Source: Arcobacter sp. LA11 (GTDB lineage Bacteria > Campylobacterota > Campylobacteria > Campylobacterales > Arcobacteraceae). Taken from it: a stretch of 64,000 bases of DNA. Where the stretch lies: contig NZ_BDIR01000002.1 in NCBI RefSeq assembly GCF_001895145.1, positions 124,001 through 188,000 of the forward strand, read 5' to 3'. This document shows, piece after piece, positions 26,617-33,153 of this stretch; the first letter of the stretch is position 1, and each line of letters begins with the position of its first letter. A program made the position numbers and the translations under genes. The notes beneath the pieces are model-generated. The model saw only the letters and a list, made by a program, of their open reading frames with translations, did no database searches and had not been told where the DNA came from.

Positions 26617-27863
26617 TATGCACCTCTCTTTTTAGCATCAATTTTTGTAAGTATTGGTAATGCTACGAATAGTAAAATAAATACTACTGCCGCAAAGAAT
26701 CCAACCCAAGCATTTGCCCCTGTTGGAGGTAATTTACCATATACAGTTAATACTATTAAGTCAACCATTAATACCCAGAACCATGCGAAGAACATAGGTC
26801 TTTTATGTGCAGGTAAAATATCTGGATCTCTATCTAAGAATGGTAATAATAAGAATGCAACGTTTGCGAAACCGAATGCAGCTAAACCAATATCAAATGC
26901 TTTAAATCCAGCAATATCAAAGAAGAAACCTCTTAATACTTCATACGACCATAAGAAATACCACTCAGGATAAATATGTGCAGGAGTAACCATGTTATCA
27001 GCAGGATCGAAGTTAACTGGGTCCATTGCAAAATTATAATGGAAGAATACTAAGTAGAAGTAGAAAATTAAGAAAATACCAAGTACAGCAAAATCTTTAG
27101 AGATAAATACTGGCCAGAAAGGAATAACTTTAGATTCTTTTTTATTCCCTGCTAAATATTTTTCAGCTTCAGCATCATAATCAATATCTTCAGAAGTTTG
27201 GTTATTAACATGAGGAATTCTTAATGTATAAAAGTGTAATCCAATTATTGCCATAATAGAAATAGGTAATAAGAATACGTGTAACATAAAGAATCTAGTT
27301 AATGTAGCATCAGCAACGTTAAAGTCACCTCTAATCCATACAACTAATGCATCACCAATTAATGGAATACCACCAAAAAGGTTTGTAATAACCATTGCAG
27401 CCCAGTAAGACATTTGTCCCCATGGTAACATATATCCAGAGAATCCAGCAGCTGAGAATGTCATGAATAATAACATACCAGAAATCCAGATCATCTCTCT
27501 ACCTTTCTTATAAGAACCGTAGTAGATACCTGTAAGCATGTGAATATAAATAATTAAGAAGATAACAGATGCAGCAACACCATGCATGTGTCTAAATAGC
27601 CATCCGTATGCAACTTCTTGCATAATTGTATAGTTAACTGAGTCAAATGCTAAATTAACATCTGGTTTGTAGTACATCATTAAGAAAATTCCAGTAATAA
27701 CTAGAATTTTAAATGTTACTGCAAGTAATACTCCCATAGCCCATAAAAAGTTAATATCTTTTGGAATCCAATATTCCGTCATCATAACTTTTGTAAAAGT
27801 AGTTGTGTTTAACCTTTGGTCAAACCATTCACCAAGTGAATTTGCTTTTTCAATTTTTGCCAT
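26616..27863 (-). CDS. petB: Cytochrome bc1 complex, cytochrome b subunit
   Basis: The quinol-oxidising membrane subunit. It is a fused cytochrome b of 415 residues with about eight spans. Heme-ligand histidines lie in WLFRHMHGVAASVIFLIIYIH and in FFMLHVFLLPISIMAIIGLH; the Qo-site motif PEWYFLWSYEVLRG is present at about residue 295. The order petA-petB-petC on the minus strand has spacings of 10 bases and a 1-base overlap. Confidence 0.97.
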   Translation of the reverse strand: MAKIEKANSLGEWFDQRLNTTTFTKVMMTEYWIPKDINFLWAMGVLLAVTFKILVITGIFLMMYYKPDVNLAFDSVNYTIMQEVAYGWLFRHMHGVAASVIFLIIYIHMLTGIYYGSYKKGREMIWISGMLLFMTFSAAGFSGYMLPWGQMSYWAAMVITNLFGGIPLIGDALVVWIRGDFNVADATLTRFFMLHVFLLPISIMAIIGLHFYTLRIPHVNNQTSEDIDYDAEAEKYLAGNKKESKVIPFWPVFISKDFAVLGIFLIFYFYLVFFHYNFAMDPVNFDPADNMVTPAHIYPEWYFLWSYEVLRGFFFDIAGFKAFDIGLAAFGFANVAFLLLPFLDRDPDILPAHKRPMFFAWFWVLMVDLIVLTVYGKLPPTGANAWVGFFAAVVFILLFVALPILTKIDAKKRGA

Positions 27864-27873
27864 TTACTACTCC

Positions 27874-28374
27874 TTACGCCATCATCGCAGCTGCGATTTT
27901 TTTGTATTCAGGACCTTCTTCACCAAGAACAATTTGAGTTCCTTTTACACTAAATGGAGGTAGATCTAGAGGTCTAGGAGGAGGACCAAATGTTTGCTTA
28001 CCACTTGAATCAAATTCCCCACCGTGACATGCACATTTCCAAGTACTTTTTTTCCATGCTGGAATACATCCTAAGTGAGTACATAATCCAATAGCAACGA
28101 TAAATCTATCGTTTCCAATAATTAAATCTCTTTCAGATTTTTCCATTTCTGCTGATTTCTTAAGAACAAAAATTGGTTTACCTCTCCACATAACTGTAGT
28201 TGGTTCACCAGCTTTTAGCCCACTAAGTTCAACATTAGTAAATCCTCCAGCTAATACACTTGGTAATGGATCCCACGCTTGTTTCATACCAACAAGAGAG
28301 GCAGCTCCACCTACTGCAGCAACTGCAGCAAATGTAAAACCTAGAAAATCTCGTCTATTTGTGTTGTTAGACAT
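27874..28374 (-). CDS. petA: Cytochrome bc1 complex, Rieske iron-sulfur subunit
   Basis: Carries the 2Fe-2S cluster that takes the first electron from quinol. The N-terminus NRRDFLGFTFAAVAAVGG is a twin-arginine type signal/anchor, consistent with export of the folded protein. The cluster boxes CTHLGCIPAW and CACHGGEFDSSG give two Cys and two His ligands; GPPPRPLDLPPF is the proline loop. Length 166 is normal. It heads the operon with a -10 box and a CRP/FNR-like palindrome upstream. Confidence 0.96.
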   Translation of the reverse strand: MSNNTNRRDFLGFTFAAVAAVGGAASLVGMKQAWDPLPSVLAGGFTNVELSGLKAGEPTTVMWRGKPIFVLKKSAEMEKSERDLIIGNDRFIVAIGLCTHLGCIPAWKKSTWKCACHGGEFDSSGKQTFGPPPRPLDLPPFSVKGTQIVLGEEGPEYKKIAAAMMA

Positions 28375-28406
28375 TTAGCTTCCTTATTTTAAAATTAAAT
28401 CTAGAT

Positions 28407-28412
28407 ATTATA
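28407..28412 (-). promoter_or_regulatory. -10 box of petABC
   Basis: CAATATAATATC on the minus strand contains TATAAT; the expected transcript start near 28400 leaves a 26-base leader with AAGGAAG before the petA ATG. Confidence 0.65.
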
Positions 28413-28435
28413 TTGAGAATTTACTTAAAGAGATA

Positions 28436-28447
28436 TGACCTATGTCA
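28436..28447 (-). promoter_or_regulatory. CRP/FNR-type inverted repeat upstream of petABC
   Basis: TGAC-N4-GTCA (minus strand reading TTGACATAGGTCAT). Its centre is about 41.5 bases from the predicted start near 28400, the classical class II activator position, and there is no -35 element at the right distance from the -10. The half-sites resemble FNR-family boxes. Which regulator binds is unknown. Confidence 0.5.
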
Positions 28448-28521
28448 ATAATGGTCTTTTTTTGGGAGAGGTGTGCTTAATTTACACACTGTAATTATAA
28501 GCTAAACTTATTAAAGAGTTT

Positions 28522-30000
28522 CTACCCTTTAATAAATTTAACGATTTCTTCTTCAATATTTTCTTTATTTATTACTGAATCATGATTGATTTTTGCAGAA
28601 AATAATTCTTTTATACTTGAAGGTAATGTAGCATTATATTCTTTAGAAATTATTTCTAAAGCCTCTTTATCTACGTAAGAAGTGCTATTTTCATGTAATG
28701 CATTTAATACAGTTGGTGAAAATTTTGTCCACTCTGCAGTTGAATAAATAACTGTTTTTAAATCTTTTTCTTTTAATTCTTCATAAGCTTTTAAACAAGT
28801 AGCTGTATGTGGATCCATTAAATATCCATCATCTAAAAAGTTTTTTATAACTTTTGCTCCATATGCATCATCTGAATTAATTGCACTAAAATATTTTTTT
28901 AATTCTTCAGTCTCTTTTTGAGTCATTGTAAAAATTTTCTTTTCATTTAAATCATCAAAAAATTCTTTTGTTCTTTTAGGTCCATATAAAGAATAAATAA
29001 CTCTTTCAATATTTGAAGATTTTAAAATATCCATTGCTGGTGATTTTGTAAGTTTTAATTCTTTATCTCTAATATCATAAACACCAGTATTAATCCATTG
29101 TGTTAAAATATCATTTTCATTAGAAGCTACTAAAAGTTTTTCAATTGGTAATCCCATTTCTTGTGCATAAAAACCTCCAAGAACATTTCCAAAGTTTCCA
29201 CTTGGAACTACTAAATAAATCTTTTCACCAAATGTAATTTCTTCTTGTTTATGTAGTTGGATATATGACCAGAAGTGATAAATGATTTGAAATATGATTC
29301 TTCCAAAGTTAACAGAGTTTGCAGCAGATAATTTAATTCCATCTCTTTCTAATTCATCTTTAAAAGATTGAGATGCTAAAAGATTTTTAAGTGCAGATTG
29401 TGCATCATCAAAGTTTCCATGAATACCTAATACTTTTAAGTTATCTCCGTCTTCACAAACCATTTGAAGTCTTTGAACATCAGAAGTTCCACCATCTGGA
29501 TATAGACAAGCCACTTGGATATTTTCTTTATTTTTAAAAGTATTTAATGCAGCTGGTCCAGTATCTCCTGAAGTTGCAGCAAGTATTAAATAGTGCTCAT
29601 CTCTTTTTTTTGCAATTGAAGAAAGAATAGAACCAAATGGCTGTAAAGCCATATCTTTGAAAGCTCTTGTTGGTCCGTGATATTGCTCATGTACAAATAA
29701 GTCATCTTTTACACGTACTACTGGACATGGATTAGAAGCATCATCAAAATTATCATAAAGAGCTAATGCTTTGTTAATTTCATCATCATCGATATCGATT
29801 TCAAAAGCTTTTAAAATATCAAATGCAAGTTCTTTATAGCTTTTATCTACATGATTTTGAATAAAATTCTCTTCAAGTTTTGGTAACTCTTTTGGTACAT
29901 ATAGTCCACCAAAAGATGCACTTGGATTTAAAATAGCATGTGAAAATGTTGCCTCAACTGGCTTAATTCCATCATTTCCTCTAGTTTCAACAAAATTCAT
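28522..30000 (-). CDS. thrC: Threonine synthase
   Basis: A PLP enzyme converting O-phosphohomoserine (from ThrB) to threonine. At 492 residues it is the long ThrC type. The PLP lysine is in HGPTRAFKDMALQPFG (about residue 117), the phosphate-binding loop is ATSGDTGPAALN, and LYPDGGTSDVQRLQM is conserved. Its leader holds the same 31-base hairpin element as ispH, at the same distance from ATG 30000, with the Shine-Dalgarno inside the hairpin. Confidence 0.96.
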   Translation of the reverse strand: MNFVETRGNDGIKPVEATFSHAILNPSASFGGLYVPKELPKLEENFIQNHVDKSYKELAFDILKAFEIDIDDDEINKALALYDNFDDASNPCPVVRVKDDLFVHEQYHGPTRAFKDMALQPFGSILSSIAKKRDEHYLILAATSGDTGPAALNTFKNKENIQVACLYPDGGTSDVQRLQMVCEDGDNLKVLGIHGNFDDAQSALKNLLASQSFKDELERDGIKLSAANSVNFGRIIFQIIYHFWSYIQLHKQEEITFGEKIYLVVPSGNFGNVLGGFYAQEMGLPIEKLLVASNENDILTQWINTGVYDIRDKELKLTKSPAMDILKSSNIERVIYSLYGPKRTKEFFDDLNEKKIFTMTQKETEELKKYFSAINSDDAYGAKVIKNFLDDGYLMDPHTATCLKAYEELKEKDLKTVIYSTAEWTKFSPTVLNALHENSTSYVDKEALEIISKEYNATLPSSIKELFSAKINHDSVINKENIEEEIVKFIKG

Positions 30001-30006
30001 TATATA

Positions 30007-30037
30007 TCCTTAAAAATTGTCCCAATTTTGAAGGGAC
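30007..30037 (-). repeat. 31-bp leader element, copy 2 (before thrC)
   Basis: Differs from the ispH copy (12271-12301) at one base (30030). On the minus strand CCTTCAAAATTG and CAATTTTTAAGG pair with one mismatch around loop GGA, hiding AAGGA; the alternative GTCCC / GGGAC stem is intact. The gap from the element to the ATG is 6 bases in both copies. Confidence 0.8.
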
Positions 30038-30062
30038 TTATCATTTTCTAATTTCTTTTAAC

Positions 30063-30080
30063 ACAATTTGTAAAAATTGT
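30063..30080 (-). other. Small hairpin in the argB side of the thrC upstream region
   Basis: ACAATTT-GTAA-AAATTGT, a 7-bp AT-rich stem. No T-run follows. It may be part of the thrC leader or simply spacer. Confidence 0.3.
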
Positions 30081-30101
30081 TAAAGAAACAAATCCTAAAG
30101 A

Positions 30102-30117
30102 GAGTAATTAATTACTC
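30102..30117 (-). terminator. Palindromic hairpin after argB
   Basis: GAGTAATTAATTACTC is a perfect 16-base palindrome touching the argB stop and followed on the minus strand by TCTTT. A likely mRNA end, though weak as an intrinsic terminator. Confidence 0.4.
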
Positions 30118-31023
30118 TTAAGCTTCATCGTTTAATAATTTTTCCATATCAATCCCATTGTTAGGATTGTCTCTTCTTAAAAATTGAGTTCCAATACCAT
30201 CACTAGTAAATAACTCTAATAAGATAGAGTGTTCTACTCTTCCATCAATAATATGTGCTTTATTAACTCCATTATGAATAGCTTCAATACATGAATCAAC
30301 TTTAGGAATCATTCCTCCTGCAATTGTTTCATCTTTTTTATATGCTTCAACTTCATCTTTATCTAATGAAGTTAGAAGTGTTCCTTCTTTATTCAATACA
30401 CCAACTGTATCTGTTAGGAAAAGTACTTTTTGAGCATTTAATGCACTCGCAACTTTTGATGCTGCTACATCTGCATTGATATTAAATCCTGGGTGATTAG
30501 GTTCCGCACTATCTGCAATTGGAGCAATTACAGGGATAAATCCTTGCTCTAATAGATTATTTATCATTTCAGCATTAATCTCAGTTACAACACCTGTATA
30601 TCCAAATTTTCCATCTTCTTTTGGAACAGCTTTTATAATTGAAGAATCTTTTCCTGAGATACCAATTGCTTTTGCTCCATGGTGATTTAACAGTGAAGTG
30701 ATATTTTTATTTATCTCTCCACTTAATACCATTTCTACAACTCTCATAGTATCCTTTGATGTTACTCTATGACCATTTATAAATTCAGATTTTATTTCTA
30801 GCTTTTCTAGAAGCTCAGAAATTCTAGCTCCTCCACCATGAACAATAACTGGTTTAATTCCAACTAGTGAAAGTAAAACTATGTCTTCTGCAAATTTTTC
30901 TTGCAGTTGAGGACTTGTTTGTGCTGAACCACCATATTTAATAACTATGGTTTTACTACTAAACTTTTTTATATATGGAATTGCGTCAAGTAGGGTTTGT
31001 ACTTTATGTTGTTTTTTTTGCAT
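30118..31023 (-). CDS. argB: Acetylglutamate kinase
   Basis: Phosphorylates N-acetylglutamate, the second step of arginine synthesis. IVIKYGGSAQTS at about residue 26 and PVIVHGGGARISELL at about 58 are the nucleotide and substrate loops of the amino-acid kinase fold; FNINADVAASKVASALNA and AGGMIPKVDSC near the C-terminus are also conserved. Length 301. A -10 box lies 46 bases upstream of the start. Confidence 0.96.
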   Translation of the reverse strand: MQKKQHKVQTLLDAIPYIKKFSSKTIVIKYGGSAQTSPQLQEKFAEDIVLLSLVGIKPVIVHGGGARISELLEKLEIKSEFINGHRVTSKDTMRVVEMVLSGEINKNITSLLNHHGAKAIGISGKDSSIIKAVPKEDGKFGYTGVVTEINAEMINNLLEQGFIPVIAPIADSAEPNHPGFNINADVAASKVASALNAQKVLFLTDTVGVLNKEGTLLTSLDKDEVEAYKKDETIAGGMIPKVDSCIEAIHNGVNKAHIIDGRVEHSILLELFTSDGIGTQFLRRDNPNNGIDMEKLLNDEA

Positions 31024-31068
31024 AGGTTTTTGACCTTTTTTTAGTATCCATTTTTCTATAAGTTCGGC

Positions 31069-31074
31069 ATTATA
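31069..31074 (-). promoter_or_regulatory. -10 box of argB
   Basis: CAGTATAATGCC on the minus strand gives TATAAT with a leader of about 38 bases to ATG 31023. The leader ends AAAGGTCAAAAACCT, where AGGT and ACCT could pair around the ribosome site. Confidence 0.6.
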
Positions 31075-31146
31075 CTGGAAATTAACTTATTTATTAAATA
31101 ACTGTTTATAAAGGGATAATTAAGTAGGAAGTTTTTAATGATGGGT

Positions 31147-31169
31147 GAAGTTAACTATATATTAACTTC
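31147..31169 (-). terminator. Hairpin after the heme-motif diguanylate cyclase
   Basis: Stem GAAGTTAA / TTAACTTC (31147-31154 and 31162-31169) with a 7-base AT loop, abutting the stop codon. There is no T-run, so it is a weak call. Confidence 0.35.
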
Positions 31170-33007
31170 TAATACTCTTCTTTGAGTTCCCCATCTTTTA
31201 AAAGATCTTTTGAAAATACAACACTTTTATTTCTACCTGTATCTTTAGCTTCATATAAGGCCATATCAGCATATTTTAGACATTGCCAGAAATTATCCGT
31301 ATGTGTAGGAAAAATTGAAGCTCCTATACTAATTGTCTTAGTAAAAGATGTTGATCCCACTGGAATTTCTTTCTTAGAAAAAGCAATTCTAATTTTTTCG
31401 GCAATCTCAAATATATAGTTTTCATCACAATTGTAAAGTAAAACAATAAATTCTTCGCCACCAAATCTTACAACAACGTCAGACTCTCGCGAGTTTTCAA
31501 CTAAAGTTTGTGCAATAATTTTAATCGCTTCATCACCTACATCATGACCATAAGTATCGTTAATCATTTTAAAGAAATCAATATCAGCCATTAGAATACC
31601 ATAAGGTATCTCTGTACGTTTAACTTGTGAAATAATTGTTTTAACAGATTCTTCTAAGTATTTTCTATTAAATAATCCTGTCAAAGGATCAGTTCTAGCT
31701 GTACGCTCAAGAATATACATAAGTTTTTTGCTAACGATTTCTGGTTTGGCAGTATCAATATAATCTTGGATTGATGGCAAGATATTACGTATTCTATTGT
31801 GCTCTTCTTCAGAATCTGAGATTATTGATACAATAAAATCTAAATCATTTGAAATAGAATATGGAATACAAATATAAAAATTCTTTACGTCATCATTAAA
31901 TTTGTTACACATATTTTTAAATTGGCAAGAATCAACGATAGTATTTGTTCTATCTGCTCTACATCCTTCTTGTGCTTGACAATGGATTTCTTTTTCCATA
32001 TAAACTACATTTACATCTTTATGAGTTGTATCTGCTTCGATAAAATTAAAGTCAGAAAGCCCAAATTTTTCTCGAAAGACAGATGCTAGTCTATTATAAA
32101 CCTCTTTTATATCTTCATCATGTTCAATAGTTTTTCTAAATCTATATATATCTGCAAGACGATTAACCGTGCTTTTTACATCTATAAGAGGATCCATTTT
32201 TTTTCTTTTTTGATGAACTAAAAAGACATTTATTTTTTGCTCGATATCATCTAAAGTAGTTTGTAATTTTTCTAATAATCCATCGATCCAACTTGCAACT
32301 TTATCACTCTCTTTACCTTTTGTTAGACCAATTCTATCCGAGTAGTCTCCACTTTGTGCTTTTTTCATTACACGATTAATTGATTCAAAAAGAGTCAAGA
32401 ATGGAGAAATAAGTTTATTTACAAAAATAAGAATAAAAATAATTAAAACCAATGCAATAACAATAGTATTAAATACAGTTTTCATACCTGCTTCTTTGAT
32501 ATCATCAATAGACATAGTAATTGTAATTGCTCCTAAGGTATCACCTTGTTTTGCAGTGTGACATGAAAGACAATCAATTGTTCCATCAGCAGTACCTATA
32601 TATGGAATAGTGATTCTATAAGAACTTTTTCCAAAAATCCTTTCTTCAACTACAGTTTTTTCAATTCCTTCTTGTAAAACATCTTCATCAATTTTGTCTC
32701 TAGCAACTTCATTGTTATTACCTTCTCCAAATTGCTCAATAACAGCAGGTGCACGTGAAAGCCAGATTTCATCTACGTTTTCAAGTTTCGCAATTTGATC
32801 TAGAAATAATTCACGATTATCTATAACACCATTTACCATATGTGATGTTAGACTGTGTTTAACGGTTTGTGCAATAGCTTTAGCTTTATGCTCAACACTA
32901 TTTAAACCATAGTCTCTAAAGTTCATAATAATATTTACAATTAAAATAATAAATATAATCGACATTACAAAAAAAAGTGAAAGTGAAATTTTACGTTTAG
33001 AATCCAT
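31169..33007 (-). CDS. Membrane diguanylate cyclase with periplasmic CXXCH motif
   Basis: A predicted c-di-GMP synthase of 612 residues. An N-terminal span (LFFVMSIIFIILIVNIIMNF) is followed by a periplasmic sensor of about 150 residues containing CLSCH at about 145-149, a c-type heme attachment motif. A second span (IVIALVLIIFILIFV) leads to a HAMP-like region. A cytoplasmic segment has four Cys (HCQAQEGC...DSCQFKNMC, about 342-366). Then GGDEF: DIDFFKMINDTYGHDVGD, RESD inhibitory site five residues before GGEEF (about 517). I take ATG 33007 because AAGG lies 7 bases ahead of it; ATG 33013 is 6 bases further upstream. Heme binding and enzyme activity are inferred. Confidence 0.88.
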   Translation of the reverse strand: MDSKRKISLSLFFVMSIIFIILIVNIIMNFRDYGLNSVEHKAKAIAQTVKHSLTSHMVNGVIDNRELFLDQIAKLENVDEIWLSRAPAVIEQFGEGNNNEVARDKIDEDVLQEGIEKTVVEERIFGKSSYRITIPYIGTADGTIDCLSCHTAKQGDTLGAITITMSIDDIKEAGMKTVFNTIVIALVLIIFILIFVNKLISPFLTLFESINRVMKKAQSGDYSDRIGLTKGKESDKVASWIDGLLEKLQTTLDDIEQKINVFLVHQKRKKMDPLIDVKSTVNRLADIYRFRKTIEHDEDIKEVYNRLASVFREKFGLSDFNFIEADTTHKDVNVVYMEKEIHCQAQEGCRADRTNTIVDSCQFKNMCNKFNDDVKNFYICIPYSISNDLDFIVSIISDSEEEHNRIRNILPSIQDYIDTAKPEIVSKKLMYILERTARTDPLTGLFNRKYLEESVKTIISQVKRTEIPYGILMADIDFFKMINDTYGHDVGDEAIKIIAQTLVENSRESDVVVRFGGEEFIVLLYNCDENYIFEIAEKIRIAFSKKEIPVGSTSFTKTISIGASIFPTHTDNFWQCLKYADMALYEAKDTGRNKSVVFSKDLLKDGELKEEY

Positions 33008-33062
33008 GAGCATACCTTGAGAAAAGATAAAAGAAAAATTTTATCATTAACTAACTTAAATA

Positions 33063-33068
33063 ATTATA
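33063..33068 (-). promoter_or_regulatory. -10 box of the heme-motif diguanylate cyclase
   Basis: AATATAATTATT on the minus strand gives TATAAT, about 55 bases before ATG 33007, in the divergent spacer with addA. Confidence 0.5.
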
Positions 33069-33139
33069 TTAATTTAATTAATAATCTAAATATAAGAAAA
33101 ATAGTAATTTTTTCTTAAAAGTACTTAATCCTATTTATT

Positions 33140-33145
33140 GTACAA
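33140..33145 (+). promoter_or_regulatory. -10 box of addA
   Basis: ATTGTACAATCC: TACAAT only 8 bases before ATG 33154. If used, the transcript would be nearly leaderless; no Shine-Dalgarno is visible before the ATG, which agrees with that. Confidence 0.45.
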
Positions 33146-33153
33146 TCCAATTT

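Noticed and set aside
28443-28448. TTGACA on the minus strand as the -35 of petABC
   Set aside because: It lies 30 bp from the -10, far from the usual 17; the same bases are better explained as half of a CRP/FNR-like palindrome.
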